Assembly: GCF_003865375.1 (NCBI RefSeq)
Contig: NZ_RQVS01000001.1
Coordinates: 62,001-126,000, forward strand
Origin: Gulosibacter macacae
Lineage (GTDB): Bacteria > Actinomycetota > Actinomycetes > Actinomycetales > Microbacteriaceae
Reading direction: 5' to 3'
DNA length: 64,000 nucleotides
The position numbers were made by a program, and so were the translations under genes. A model generated the notes under the pieces. That model worked only from the letters and a program-made list of their open reading frames with translations, did not search any database and had not been told where the DNA came from. This document shows positions 35,019 to 43,669 of this stretch, one piece after another (positions within the stretch are counted from its first letter, which is position 1; every line of letters begins with the position of its first letter).

Positions 35019-35471
35019 ATGACGCAGCGTCCCCGCATCCTGGTTGTCAACGGCCCGAACCTCAACACGCTCGGCCAACGCGAGCCCGAGATCTACGGGC
35101 ACGAGACGCTTGCTGACGTCGAAACTCGTTGCCGCCGCCGCGCCGACCAGCTCGGCCTCGACATCGACTTCATGCAGTCAAACCACGAGGGCGAGATCGT
35201 CGATGCGATTCAGCAGGCTCGGGGCACGGCTGCGGGCATCCTGATTAACCCGGCCGCGTACTCGCACACATCAGTTGCGATTCACGACGCGCTCGCGTTC
35301 GCGGAACTGCCGACCTTCGAGGTGCACATTTCGCAGGTGCATCGCCGCGAGCAGTTCCGGCACCACTCGTATGTGTCGCACATTGCGGATGCAGTGCTTG
35401 CTGGCGCCGGCACGCTCGGCTACGAGCTCGGCCTCGAATGGCTCGCCGAGCGGGTGAGCGACACCAATTAG
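35019..35471 (+). CDS. aroQ: Type II 3-dehydroquinate dehydratase
   Basis: 150 residues, shikimate pathway. The N-terminal motif [22 protein letters not shown] carries the catalytic Tyr/Arg loop. [15 protein letters not shown] and [20 protein letters not shown] hold the active-site residues, followed by [23 protein letters not shown]. Leaderless start: TAGCAT ends six bases before the ATG. Its stop is directly followed by the stop of the convergent lipoprotein gene. Confidence 0.97.
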   Translation: MTQRPRILVVNGPNLNTLGQREPEIYGHETLADVETRCRRRADQLGLDIDFMQSNHEGEIVDAIQQARGTAAGILINPAAYSHTSVAIHDALAFAELPTFEVHISQVHRREQFRHHSYVSHIADAVLAGAGTLGYELGLEWLAERVSDTN

Positions 35472-35921
35472 CTAGGCGGCCTTTGCGCTCCCGGTCGTGT
35501 TCTGACCGTTCGCGGGGGAGACCACGCAGACGAGCCCGCGATCGTTCTGCTTCGACCAACTCTGCTCGGTCGGACCAAACGCGAGCGAACGGTAGTCGGT
35601 GCTGGCAGCTTCTTCGACGCCCGTGTACGTCACGAACTGTGGCGGGCAGAGTTCGTCAGCCTTGGCCTTGATCGCATCCATACCGGGAAAATCGGAGCCC
35701 TCAAGCTCGGTGCGCAGCGTCGCCTCGTAGAGGTGCGGCTCGGCGCAGTCGACGACATAGGCGAGCGTGTGCGCCTCATCGGTCGTGAAGCACTGGCCAG
35801 GCTCGACCTGGGTGATGCGCACTTCGCGCGGGCCGTCTGCATCCTGAGCACAACCGGTCAGCCCCAGGGCAAGAAGCGACGTCGCGGCGGCCAGGGCAAC
35901 GAGACGGGATGCAACACTCAC
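35472..35921 (-). CDS. Lipoprotein with septum-formation-type domain
   Basis: 149 residues from GTG 35921, which opens a signal peptide SRLVALAAATSLLALGLTGC with lipobox LTGC. The mature part has ITQVEPGQCFTTDEAHTLAYVVDCAEPHLYEATLRTELEG, the pattern of actinobacterial septum-formation-type (PF13845-like) proteins, with two Cys that can form a disulfide, then CPPQF. It is exported and lipid-anchored. Tail-to-tail with aroQ, no overlap. Function in septum formation is from family name only. Confidence 0.8.
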   Translation of the reverse strand: MSVASRLVALAAATSLLALGLTGCAQDADGPREVRITQVEPGQCFTTDEAHTLAYVVDCAEPHLYEATLRTELEGSDFPGMDAIKAKADELCPPQFVTYTGVEEAASTDYRSLAFGPTEQSWSKQNDRGLVCVVSPANGQNTTGSAKAA

Positions 35922-35979
35922 GGCTCCAGCGTACCCAACCGTCCGCCCCGTGGTCGCGGAAGCGGCGTAGGCTGGCTCG

Positions 35980-37488
35980 GTGACTGTCTCTGCCCCCACC
36001 TCGGAACGCGGCAGCTGGGCGGCCTTCGCCGTCTGCGTCGCCGTTGCCATTGCGACCATCCTCGACCTCGTGAAGGTCAACGTCACCCTCACACCGATCG
36101 AAGAGACGCTTGGCGCCACGAGCTCAGAAGCGCAGCTCATCGTCGCCGGCTACGTGCTTGCCTTCGGCATCCTGCTCGTGCCCGCGGGGCGACTCGGTGA
36201 CCTTTGGAATCGCAAGGCGATGTTCATCATTGGCCTCGTCACCTTCATGGCCGCGAGTCTCCTCTGCGCCCTGTCGTGGAACGCGACCGTGCTCGTGGCG
36301 GCGCGCCTCTTGCAGGGAGCCGCCGCGGGCATCCTGATGCCGCAGGTAATTGGACTCATTCAGAACCTCTTCCAGGGGCAGCAACGCGGGCAGGCATTCG
36401 GTATTTTCGGTGCCTCGATCGGACTCGGCACGGCGTTCGGGCCGACGATCGGTGGCCTGCTCATCGGCGCGCTCGGCAATGAGCTCGGCTGGCGCTGGAC
36501 CTTCGGCATGAACGTGCCGCTCGCGCTGATCATCCTGCCCTTCGCGTTGAAGCTCATTCCGGGACGGCAGAAGCACATCGAGGGCCCGGGTAAGCGCGAT
36601 CTCGACCTCGTCGGCGTCTTGCTCATGGCCGTGACCGTGCTGTTTGTGATGTTGCCGTTCGTGCTCACGACCGGCACCGACGCCGATGATCCGAACCGCT
36701 GGTGGTTGCTGCTCGGTGCGGTCGTGTTTGGCGCCGCGTTCGTGTGGTGGGAGCGGCGCTATCTCGCCGCCGGTCACAACCCCGTCATCGACTTTGGGTT
36801 GTTCCGTTGGGCCTCGTATCGCTACGGCGTCATCATCACCACGATCTGGTTCGCGATGATGCCGCCGACGATGCTGCTCATGACGCTTTACCTGCAGCAG
36901 GGGCTCGGGCACGAGGCGGTTGTCGTCGGCATGGTGTCGATTCCGTTCGCGATCATCTCGGCGATCGTGGCCGCTTGGACCGGCCGGTACACCTTCAAGC
37001 ACGCGGCGACGCTCGTGCTCGTCGGTATGATCATCTTCGCGGTCGCGATGTTCGGGATGATGGCCGTCGGCATTTGGGGCAACGCCGAGAACTCGCCCTG
37101 GCTGTTTGCGATCGTGCTCGGACTCGGTGGCGTAGGTCCCGGCTTCATCATGTCGGCGAACCAGATGCGCACGCTCAAGCACGTGCCGCTCGAGTCGGCC
37201 GGTGTGGGCGGCTCGTTCATGCAGGTCGGGCAGCGGCTCGGCAACGCGATGGGCATCGCGGTGGCGGCGTCGATCTTCTATGCGGTGGCATCGATTGCGC
37301 CGATGAACGGCTCGGTGCCCGATCACACCGACCCGGCGACGGCGGGTATTTATCAGGATGCGTTTGTCGCCGCCGTGTGGTTCCCGATCGGTCTCGCGCT
37401 TGTTGGCCTGCTCGTGTCGTGGCTCGACTGGCGGGTCGACCGCCGCGAGCGGGCCGCCGGGACGGCGAACTTGAACCTGCCTCGGTAG
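35980..37488 (+). CDS. MFS drug-efflux-type transporter (DHA2, 14 spans)
   Basis: 502 residues starting at GTG 35980, six bases after TAGGCT. It shows DHA2 features: LTPIEETLGATSSEAQLIVAGYVLAFGILLVPAGRLGDLWNRK (motif A), RLLQGAAAGILMPQVIGL and FGPTIGGLLIGALGNELGWRWTFGMNVPLALI (motif C). About 14 spans. Members pump drugs, dyes or metabolites with protons. No nearby regulator pairs with it. It may be a resistance gene or a metabolite exporter. Confidence 0.9.
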   Translation: MTVSAPTSERGSWAAFAVCVAVAIATILDLVKVNVTLTPIEETLGATSSEAQLIVAGYVLAFGILLVPAGRLGDLWNRKAMFIIGLVTFMAASLLCALSWNATVLVAARLLQGAAAGILMPQVIGLIQNLFQGQQRGQAFGIFGASIGLGTAFGPTIGGLLIGALGNELGWRWTFGMNVPLALIILPFALKLIPGRQKHIEGPGKRDLDLVGVLLMAVTVLFVMLPFVLTTGTDADDPNRWWLLLGAVVFGAAFVWWERRYLAAGHNPVIDFGLFRWASYRYGVIITTIWFAMMPPTMLLMTLYLQQGLGHEAVVVGMVSIPFAIISAIVAAWTGRYTFKHAATLVLVGMIIFAVAMFGMMAVGIWGNAENSPWLFAIVLGLGGVGPGFIMSANQMRTLKHVPLESAGVGGSFMQVGQRLGNAMGIAVAASIFYAVASIAPMNGSVPDHTDPATAGIYQDAFVAAVWFPIGLALVGLLVSWLDWRVDRRERAAGTANLNLPR

Positions 37489-37540
37489 GTGGCGGGAGGG
37501 GTCTCGATAGGCTCGAGCCACGAACCGGAAGGAGCCGAAC

Positions 37541-37996
37541 GTGACCACTGCATCCACTACCGATTACGGCGACGAGTCACGCGGGCTGCGCATTGAACGC
37601 GAAGGCAAGGGCAGCTACCTCGTGCGCAATGGCCGCGGGGGCGAGGTGCGCATCGCGATTGGCGGCACGCCCGATTCCTTCACTCCGGGGGAGCTGCTGC
37701 AACTCTCGGTGGCGCTGTGTGAAGCACTTTCAGCTGATCACGTGCTTGCGAGCCGCCTCGGCGACGACTTCGCCGCATCCGTCACTATCGATTCGGAGTT
37801 TGACTCGCCGTCAAAGCGGTTCACGTCGATCTCGACCCGTGTTGAGGCCGATATGAGCGAGTTTCCGGCGGAGAAGCATCCGCTGCTCATTGAGCGCTCG
37901 GAGAAGGCGATTCACCGTATCTGTGCCGTGGGACACACGGTGGAACAGGGTGCCGAGGTGCGCGTCGCGGTGGTGGACGGGGCGCGAGGAGCGTAG
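37541..37996 (+). CDS. OsmC-family protein
   Basis: 151 residues from GTG 37541, with GGAAGGAG just upstream. The fold elements of OsmC/Ohr are present: TPGELLQLSVALCEALSADHVLASRL with the first active Cys, then SKRFTSISTRVEAD and SEKAIHRICAVGHTVEQGAEVRV with the second Cys. The two cysteines fit the peroxidase or redox role in the OsmC superfamily. It is not an Ohr, since the Ohr-type Arg is not evident. The gene lies alone. Confidence 0.8.
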   Translation: MTTASTTDYGDESRGLRIEREGKGSYLVRNGRGGEVRIAIGGTPDSFTPGELLQLSVALCEALSADHVLASRLGDDFAASVTIDSEFDSPSKRFTSISTRVEADMSEFPAEKHPLLIERSEKAIHRICAVGHTVEQGAEVRVAVVDGARGA

Positions 37997-38004
37997 GCGG
38001 CAGG

Positions 38005-38093
38005 GTCTCGATACGGCCTTCGGCCTACCCTTCGAGAGCCTCAGGGCACCGCTCGACCAACCAAGGTGTGGGTGGTCGAGTAGGAGCGTAGCG
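38005..38093. repeat. REP-like repeat, family A, inverted pair
   Basis: TCTCGATACGGCCTTCGG opens one arm, followed by CTCGACCAACC, then GGTGTGGGTGGTCGAGTAG and a GAGCGTAGCGC tail. A partial family B core (TTCGAGAGCCTCAGGG) is embedded. It fills the whole gap up to the alanine symporter stop. Confidence 0.7.
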
Positions 38094-39536
38094 CTATCGC
38101 TTCGCGGGCACCTCATCCTGGTCGTGGCGCTCGTGGCCCTCCATGAACTTGTCGATCTCGCTCTTCGAGGCCGTGAGCTTCGGGTCATTGTCGAGATAGT
38201 GCTTCGTTTCGCGCGCAATGAGTCCTGAAAGCAAGAGCAAGCCGATGAGGTTCGGCAGCGCCATGAGTCCGTTCGCGATATCGGCGAATGACCACACGAT
38301 CGACAGTGGCACGGTGCATCCGATGAACACGACCGCAGTGAACAGCACGCGATAGGGCACGACGCCGGCGACGCCGACGAGCCGCTCAACCGATCGCTCG
38401 CCGTAGTACGACCAGCCAAGCATCGTTGAGAACGCGAAGAACGCGATCGAGAGCGCGACGACCACCGAACCGACTTCGCCAAGCGTGCCAGCGAAGGCCT
38501 CGGAAGTCATGGTGCCCGCCTGGCCTTCGGCGTTGCCTTGCTCCCACACGCCGGTGCTGATGACGATGAGGCCGGTAAACGACACAACGATGATCGTGTC
38601 GATGAAGGTCTGCGTCATCGACACGAGGCCCTGACGCACCGGGTGCGTGGTCTTCGCGGCGGCCGCAGCGATAGCCGCCGAACCCATGCCCGACTCGTTC
38701 GAGAAGATGCCGCGGGCGACACCCATCTGAATGACCAGGATGAGGATGGAGCCGCTGAATCCGCCGACTGCGGCGGTGCCGGTGAACGCCATGTTGAAGA
38801 TGTCGGCGAGCGCCTGGGGGAGCTCTGGGGCGTTGGCGACGAGCACGACCATGCCGAAGATGATGTAGAGGAGGATCATCACCGGCACGAAGGCTGCGGT
38901 GACGCGGCCGATCGAGCTGATGCCACCGATGAGCACGATGCCGGTGACGACCGTAAGCACGATCGCGGTAACCCAGCTCGGAATGTCAAACGTGCCCGCC
39001 ATCTGCGCGGCGACGGCATTGCCCTGGGTCATATTGCCGATGCCGAAGCTGGCGATGACGGCAAAGATCGCGAACCACAGTGCGAGGAACTTGCCGAAGG
39101 GTCCCTTGATGCCCCGTTGCAGGTAGTACTGGGGACCACCCGACTTCTCGCCGCGGGCGTCGGTGGTGCGGAAGCGTACGCCGAGGAAGGCTTCGGCATA
39201 CTTCGAGGCCATACCGAGCAGGCCCGTCACCCACATCCAGAACAGCGCGCCGGGGCCGCCGATGGCGATGGCGGTGGCGACACCGACGATGTTGCCGACG
39301 CCGACCGTGGCGGCGAGCGCCGTGGTGAGCGCCTGGAACTGCGAGATATCGCCGCCCTCGGTGTCGTCAGCGCGACGGATCAGACCGAGGTTGAGTGCCG
39401 GGCCGAGCTTGCGCAGCTGCAGGAAGCGCAGTCGCACCGTGAGCACGATGCCGGTTCCGAGGAGGAGAGGGATGAGGAGCCACGGGCCCCAGACGAAAGC
39501 GCCGATGCTGTCGAGGATGCTTTGTAGCTGGTCCAT
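38094..39536 (-). CDS. Sodium:alanine symporter (AGCS family)
   Basis: 480 residues with about ten spans. Family marks: LRKLGPALNLGLIRR, GDISQFQALTTALAATVGVGNIVGVATAIAIGGPGALFWMW, the AGCS signature GVARGIFSNESGMGSAAIAAAAAKT and FTGLIVISTGVWEQGNAEGQ. These transporters take up alanine or glycine with Na+. Start ATG 39536. The short cytosolic C-terminal tail ends in a charged HERHDQDEVPAKR. The gene is flanked by family A repeats on both sides. Confidence 0.93.
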   Translation of the reverse strand: MDQLQSILDSIGAFVWGPWLLIPLLLGTGIVLTVRLRFLQLRKLGPALNLGLIRRADDTEGGDISQFQALTTALAATVGVGNIVGVATAIAIGGPGALFWMWVTGLLGMASKYAEAFLGVRFRTTDARGEKSGGPQYYLQRGIKGPFGKFLALWFAIFAVIASFGIGNMTQGNAVAAQMAGTFDIPSWVTAIVLTVVTGIVLIGGISSIGRVTAAFVPVMILLYIIFGMVVLVANAPELPQALADIFNMAFTGTAAVGGFSGSILILVIQMGVARGIFSNESGMGSAAIAAAAAKTTHPVRQGLVSMTQTFIDTIIVVSFTGLIVISTGVWEQGNAEGQAGTMTSEAFAGTLGEVGSVVVALSIAFFAFSTMLGWSYYGERSVERLVGVAGVVPYRVLFTAVVFIGCTVPLSIVWSFADIANGLMALPNLIGLLLLSGLIARETKHYLDNDPKLTASKSEIDKFMEGHERHDQDEVPAKR

Positions 39537-39613
39537 GGCGGCACGCTAGTCGAGGTTGGGTGGTAAGTACAATCTCGGCTACCGACGTTTGGAGGGGTGG
39601 TGCAGGTCGACAT

Positions 39614-39685
39614 GGTCTCGATACGGCCTTCGGCCCACTCGACCAGCCAGATCTTGGTTGGTCGAGTGCGAAGCGAATCGAGACC
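39614..39685. repeat. REP-like repeat, family A, complete inverted pair
   Basis: The clearest copy: GGTCTCGAT at 39614 pairs with ATCGAGACC at the right end (39677-39685); ACTCGACCAGCCA pairs with TGGTTGGTCGAGT around a GATCT loop. Typical BIME-type structure. Confidence 0.85.
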
Positions 39686-39690
39686 GCGGC

Positions 39691-40503
39691 CTACGCCTGC
39701 AGGATCCCGAGTACCTCGTCGTGCACGAGGCCATTGGTCGCGACGGCACCGCGGCCCCAGGGGCCGGGTTCCCCATCCACCGATGTAAATGTGCCGCCAG
39801 CCTCTTCGATAATCGGGATGAGCGCGGCCATGTCATAGGGCATCAAACCCAGCTCGCACGACACCTCAAACGAGCCCTCGGCCACGAGCATGTAGGGCCA
39901 GAAATCGCCGATCGTGCGCGAACGCCAAGCCTTCTCGTTGAGTTCGATAATCGGCTCGACAATGCCCTCTTCCTGCCAATACTTCAGCGACCCATAGCTG
40001 ATCTGGCTCTCGGCGAGCGTCGCGACCCCCGACACCTCAATGCGCCGGTCGGTGGCGGTGTTCGAATCAGAAAGATCGTCATCCATATAGGCACCAAGCC
40101 CCGTCGCACCCCACCAGCGCCGGTCGAGCGCCGGCGCCGACACCACACCAACAACCGGATGCCCGTCAACAACAAGCGCAATCAGCGTCGCCCAAATCGG
40201 CACGCCGCGCATGAAGTTTGCCGTGCCATCAATCGGGTCGATGATCCACTGGCGGCGCGATTGACCCACCTGGCCAAACTCCTCGCCAAAAATCGCGTCG
40301 GCCGGGCGCGCCTCTGCCAGCTTCTCGCGAATCGCCTGCTCAACCGCGCGGTCACCATCGGTCACATGCGAGCGGTCTTCTTTGATGTAGACGCCGAGGT
40401 CGCGGGAGCTGAAGTACTCCATCGAGATGCCGTCGGCGAGGTCGGCGAGCTGTCGCGCGAGGCGAAGATCGGCGGTGATCGGATGCAACAGTTCGAGGGC
40501 CAT
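39691..40503 (-). CDS. hisN: Inositol-monophosphatase-family phosphatase, HisN-type histidinol-phosphatase
   Basis: 270 residues. Mg-dependent phosphatase motifs: GEEFG (73-77), WIIDPIDGTANFMRG (86-100) with the metal ligands, and SCELGLMPYDMAALIPIIEEAGG near residue 230. The last block, AxL-P-I-I-E-E-A-G, and the WWGATGLGAY loop match actinobacterial HisN rather than SuhB. It would remove phosphate from histidinol phosphate in histidine synthesis, though inositol phosphatase is not excluded. GGAGG precedes ATG 40503. Confidence 0.8.
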   Translation of the reverse strand: MALELLHPITADLRLARQLADLADGISMEYFSSRDLGVYIKEDRSHVTDGDRAVEQAIREKLAEARPADAIFGEEFGQVGQSRRQWIIDPIDGTANFMRGVPIWATLIALVVDGHPVVGVVSAPALDRRWWGATGLGAYMDDDLSDSNTATDRRIEVSGVATLAESQISYGSLKYWQEEGIVEPIIELNEKAWRSRTIGDFWPYMLVAEGSFEVSCELGLMPYDMAALIPIIEEAGGTFTSVDGEPGPWGRGAVATNGLVHDEVLGILQA

Positions 40504-40566
40504 GCCTCCAGTATCCCGGACGGGATGAAGACCTGGCCCTCGAACGCGCGGTGAGCGGGCTCGCCG

Positions 40567-41352
40567 CTACTGCTGCTGCGCCATCGCGGCCATCATGCCG
40601 TAGACCTGCGGCGTGTCGCCAAGGGTGAGCCCGCCGTCGACGACGAGTTCGGTGCCGGTCACATAGGCGGCGTCATCACTTGCGGCGAAGGCCACCACGC
40701 GCGCCACCTCATCAGCGGTACCACTGCGGTTGAGCGCAGCGAGCGGCAGCTGGCCTCCCTCAGATACGCCCGAAGCGGCGGTCATCGGCGTCGCGATCGA
40801 ACCGGGGTGAATCGACAGCACGCGGATGCCCGCAAGTCCGAGATCCATCGCCGCAGCCTTCGTCATACCGCGCACCGCAAACTTCGATGCCGAGTAGGCA
40901 ATCGTGTTCACCTGGCCAACGATGCCGGCCGCCGACGACATGTTCACGATCACGCCCGAGCCCTGCGCCTTCATGAGCGGCACGACCTGCTGCATCCCCA
41001 TGAACACGCCGGTGACATTGATCTGCATGATCTTTTCGAACTCAGCCAGCGTCGTGTCTTCAATCGACTTCATGATCAGGATGCCCGCGTTATTTACCAG
41101 CACATCCACGCGGCCGAACTTCTCAACAGTTCCGGCAATGACGCGCTGCCAATCTTCTTCGCTCGCAACGTTGTGCGACATGAACACTGCGTTCTCGCCG
41201 AGCTCAGCGGCGAGCGCTTCACCTGCATCCACGTTGAGGTCGGTGAGGACCACCTTCGCGCCCTCCGCAACGAAACGACGCGCATCTGCCGCGCCCATTC
41301 CGCTCGCGCCACCGGTGATGATTGCAACCTTGCCTTCAAGCTTGCCAGCCAT
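40567..41352 (-). CDS. Short-chain dehydrogenase/reductase
   Basis: 261 residues from ATG 41352, which has GAGGGGG upstream. Rossmann fold SDR: the nucleotide motif TGGASGMGAADARRF, NNAG at VDVLVNNAGILI, and catalytic Ser, Tyr and Lys in SSAAGIVGQVNTIAYSASKFAVRG. IHPGSIATPMT follows. An acidic residue after the second beta strand (VVLTDLN) favours NAD(H) over NADP(H). Substrate unknown. It lies 63 bp upstream of hisN in the same direction. Confidence 0.92.
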   Translation of the reverse strand: MAGKLEGKVAIITGGASGMGAADARRFVAEGAKVVLTDLNVDAGEALAAELGENAVFMSHNVASEEDWQRVIAGTVEKFGRVDVLVNNAGILIMKSIEDTTLAEFEKIMQINVTGVFMGMQQVVPLMKAQGSGVIVNMSSAAGIVGQVNTIAYSASKFAVRGMTKAAAMDLGLAGIRVLSIHPGSIATPMTAASGVSEGGQLPLAALNRSGTADEVARVVAFAASDDAAYVTGTELVVDGGLTLGDTPQVYGMMAAMAQQQ

Positions 41353-41451
41353 GTTTTCCCCCTCAGAGTGAAGACAGTTCATTTACGAGAAGCCTAGGAA
41401 CGCATCCTGGAGGCGCTTGCAGTCTTCGCCGAAAACGGTCGCTACACGCGG

Positions 41452-42063
41452 TTACGAGAACACGAAATAGAACCCAAGATGCAACGCAATAAGCAGGTGC
41501 AGCGACCGGAACTTCGCGCGCAATGCCGCGAAAACCAGGCCCATTGCGAGCATCGCCGCGGCGGCCAGCCAATTCGATGGGCCGAAGCGGTCGGGCAAAT
41601 AGAGCACGTGGCCAAGGCAAAACACTACGGTCGTGACTGCCGCGGCAATCCAAGGCCGGAAGCGAGTTTCAAGATAGCTCTGCAGCAGGCCAAACGTGAG
41701 GTAGATCTGCCAGAACACTGAAACGGTCATCCACAACATGTAGATCGCCACCGGATACTCGAGCTCATAGTGAAACGGAAGCGCGATCGCCGCACTCACG
41801 AGCGGTGCGTAGGCCCAAATGAGCCGGTCGCGAGCAAACAGCTCACGATTCAGCCGACGGTGCAACAGGATGATTGCGACCGCAACGGCCGTAGCAACTG
41901 CGCTTTCGATGAGCACGATTGTCGGCCCGTCGCTCGTGAACCAGCTGCCGACGCCGTTGCTGAGTAGCCCCGGCGTCAAGAACCACAGGATGAACCAGGC
42001 GGCGATCGCGGCGAAGGGCACCCATGCGGGCGGCTGCCTAGGTCTCTGAGTGTTCGCCGACAT
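41452..42063 (-). CDS. CPBP-like membrane protein with a degenerate protease site
   Basis: 203 residues from ATG 42063 (a close ATG at 42069 or TTG at 42087 are alternatives). About six spans. The C-terminal half follows the CPBP (Abi/CaaX-like) layout: TFGLLQSYLETRFRPWIAAAVTTVVFCLGHVLYL and LLIALHLGFYFVF. The usual EExxxR motif is replaced by LQSYLETR. The FxxxH motif remains (FCLGH), but the final HxxxN lacks Asn. It is probably a catalytically dead homologue or a structural membrane protein. Confidence 0.6.
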   Translation of the reverse strand: MSANTQRPRQPPAWVPFAAIAAWFILWFLTPGLLSNGVGSWFTSDGPTIVLIESAVATAVAVAIILLHRRLNRELFARDRLIWAYAPLVSAAIALPFHYELEYPVAIYMLWMTVSVFWQIYLTFGLLQSYLETRFRPWIAAAVTTVVFCLGHVLYLPDRFGPSNWLAAAAMLAMGLVFAALRAKFRSLHLLIALHLGFYFVFS

Positions 42064-42150
42064 GAGCATCCATTCATTCGGGAGCAATTGTCAAGAACCC
42101 TAGGGCGAACTGTGAGGCAGAACCTGGCGAATGCGGTGGAAGATGATCGC

Positions 42151-42489
42151 GTGACTGAATCGCAACGCGCCACTGAGCGCATCGACGACCTCTTCGACGC
42201 ACTCAACGACGGCGAAGTGGTGCGCAAGGCGCTGTTCGGCAACCCCGCGCTCTACACCGTCGGCAAGGCGTTCGTGTGGGCGGACAACACTGATGCGCGC
42301 GTGCAGCTGAAGCTGCCAGCGGTTACTGGCGAGGGGCTAATCGTTGCCGGGTTTAGCGAGGTCGGGTGGATGGGACCGCGCCCGGTGAAAGGTTGGTACA
42401 CGCTCGTCGAACCGGTGGATGCGCAGCAACTGCTTGAACTCGCGGCGACAGCGCGCGACCACGTGCGGGCGGAGCAGGCGCGCGGTTAG
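42151..42489 (+). CDS. Small conserved protein, TfoX- or YjbR-like fold
   Basis: 112 residues from GTG 42151. The sequence ERIDDLFDALNDGEVVRKALFGNPALYTVGKAFVWADNTDARVQLKLP is followed by GWMGPRPVKGWYTLVEPVDAQQLLELAATARDHV. The K-x-LFG, GKAFVW and KGWYTL elements resemble MmcQ/YjbR or TfoX-N domain proteins, which share a small alpha/beta fold, often of unknown function. I cannot choose between them. It is divergent from the CPBP-like gene. Function unknown. Confidence 0.6.
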   Translation: MTESQRATERIDDLFDALNDGEVVRKALFGNPALYTVGKAFVWADNTDARVQLKLPAVTGEGLIVAGFSEVGWMGPRPVKGWYTLVEPVDAQQLLELAATARDHVRAEQARG

Positions 42490-42519
42490 TGCGCGAGGTG
42501 GGTGTGGGTTGAGTGCGCG

Positions 42520-42586
42520 CGGCGTGTATCGAAACCCTTGCGTGGGTGTGGGTGGTCGAGTAGCGCGTAGCGCGGATCGAGACCGC
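42520..42586. repeat. REP-like repeat, family A
   Basis: GCGTGTATCGAAACCC is followed by GGTGTGGGTGGTCGAGTAGCGCG and GCGGATCGAGACC, closing on the rsgA stop region. Confidence 0.7.
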
Positions 42587-42597
42587 GGCCAATCAAA

Positions 42598-43665
42598 TCA
42601 GTCGGAGGCAGCGTCAGGCCCGGTCATCGACACGAGCAAACGGCGCAAGGATGCGACACGCGCGGCCCCCAGCTCATCCAACCGACCGTCAGAAATGGCC
42701 TCATCAAGCTCGCAATCCGGCGCATCGGCAAGGTGCGTACAGCCGCGCGGACACTCGGCAACCACCTCAGCGATGCCCGGAAACGCACGAAAGACCGCAT
42801 CCGGGTCAACATGCCCGAGCCCGAACGACCGCACGCCGGGCGTATCAATAATCCAGCCGTGGCCGATGCCTCCCGGGCCGTCAACGCGATAGGCCACCGA
42901 CGATGACGAGGTGTGCCGGCCGCGGCCGGTGACCACGTTCACGTGTCCCGTTGCTCGCGCAGCCGATGGCACGAGCGCATTCACGAGCGTTGACTTACCC
43001 ACGCCGGAATGCCCAACCATCACGGTGCGGTGGTCGACGAGAGCCTCACGCAACGCATTGGAAGGCTCGGCACCCAGTGACGACTCGAATACCGGCACCT
43101 GCAGCGGCGCGACGAGCTCACGCAATGCCGTTGCCGGTTCAAGATCGGTCTTCGTGATCACGAGCATCGGCTCGATGCCCGCGTCGTAGGCGGCCACGAG
43201 GTAGCGATCGATAAGCCGGGGCCGCGGTTCGGGCTGCGCCGCAGCTACGACCACACAGAGCTGGTCGGCGTTCGCGACGATGACGCGCTCCACCTCATCG
43301 GTGTCATCAGCCGAGCGACGCAGGAGCGTTGATCGCTCTTCGATGCGCACAATCCGCGCAAGCGTGCCGGCATCACCCGAGAGATCGCCCACGAGTGCCA
43401 CCCGATCACCAACGACGACCGACTTGCGACCCAGTTCTCGTGCCCGCGCCGCGATCACCGTGCGTTCGCGCTTGCGGTGCCCCGCATCCACGAGACAGGA
43501 GTAGCGGCCACGGTCGACCGTGAGCACGATGCCTTCCTGCGCATCCTCATGCATGGGTCGAACTTTGGTGCGTGGTCGCGAGCCCTTGCGGTTCGCGCGT
43601 ACGCGCACATCGTCCTCCGACCACTGTCCGTAGTCGTCGTATGCATCAGTGCGGCGCCACCCCAT
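42598..43665 (-). CDS. rsgA: Ribosome small-subunit-dependent GTPase A
   Basis: 355 residues. Circularly permuted GTPase with motif order G4-G1-G3: TKTD (171-174), then GHSGVGKST (218-226), then DTPG (274-277). An OB-fold N-terminus binds 16S rRNA. The C-terminal zinc motif is C305, C309, H311, C318 (ECPRGCTHLADAPDC). The protein helps mature the 30S subunit. It is downstream of aroA on the same strand with only 4 bp between genes. Confidence 0.95.
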   Translation of the reverse strand: MGWRRTDAYDDYGQWSEDDVRVRANRKGSRPRTKVRPMHEDAQEGIVLTVDRGRYSCLVDAGHRKRERTVIAARARELGRKSVVVGDRVALVGDLSGDAGTLARIVRIEERSTLLRRSADDTDEVERVIVANADQLCVVVAAAQPEPRPRLIDRYLVAAYDAGIEPMLVITKTDLEPATALRELVAPLQVPVFESSLGAEPSNALREALVDHRTVMVGHSGVGKSTLVNALVPSAARATGHVNVVTGRGRHTSSSSVAYRVDGPGGIGHGWIIDTPGVRSFGLGHVDPDAVFRAFPGIAEVVAECPRGCTHLADAPDCELDEAISDGRLDELGAARVASLRRLLVSMTGPDAASD

Positions 43666-43669
43666 CGCG

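Noticed and set aside
34893-35102. Small minus-strand reading frame in the ychJ-aroQ gap
   Set aside because: It overlaps the start of aroQ, has no ribosome binding site, and the gap is better explained by hairpins and the two divergent starts.
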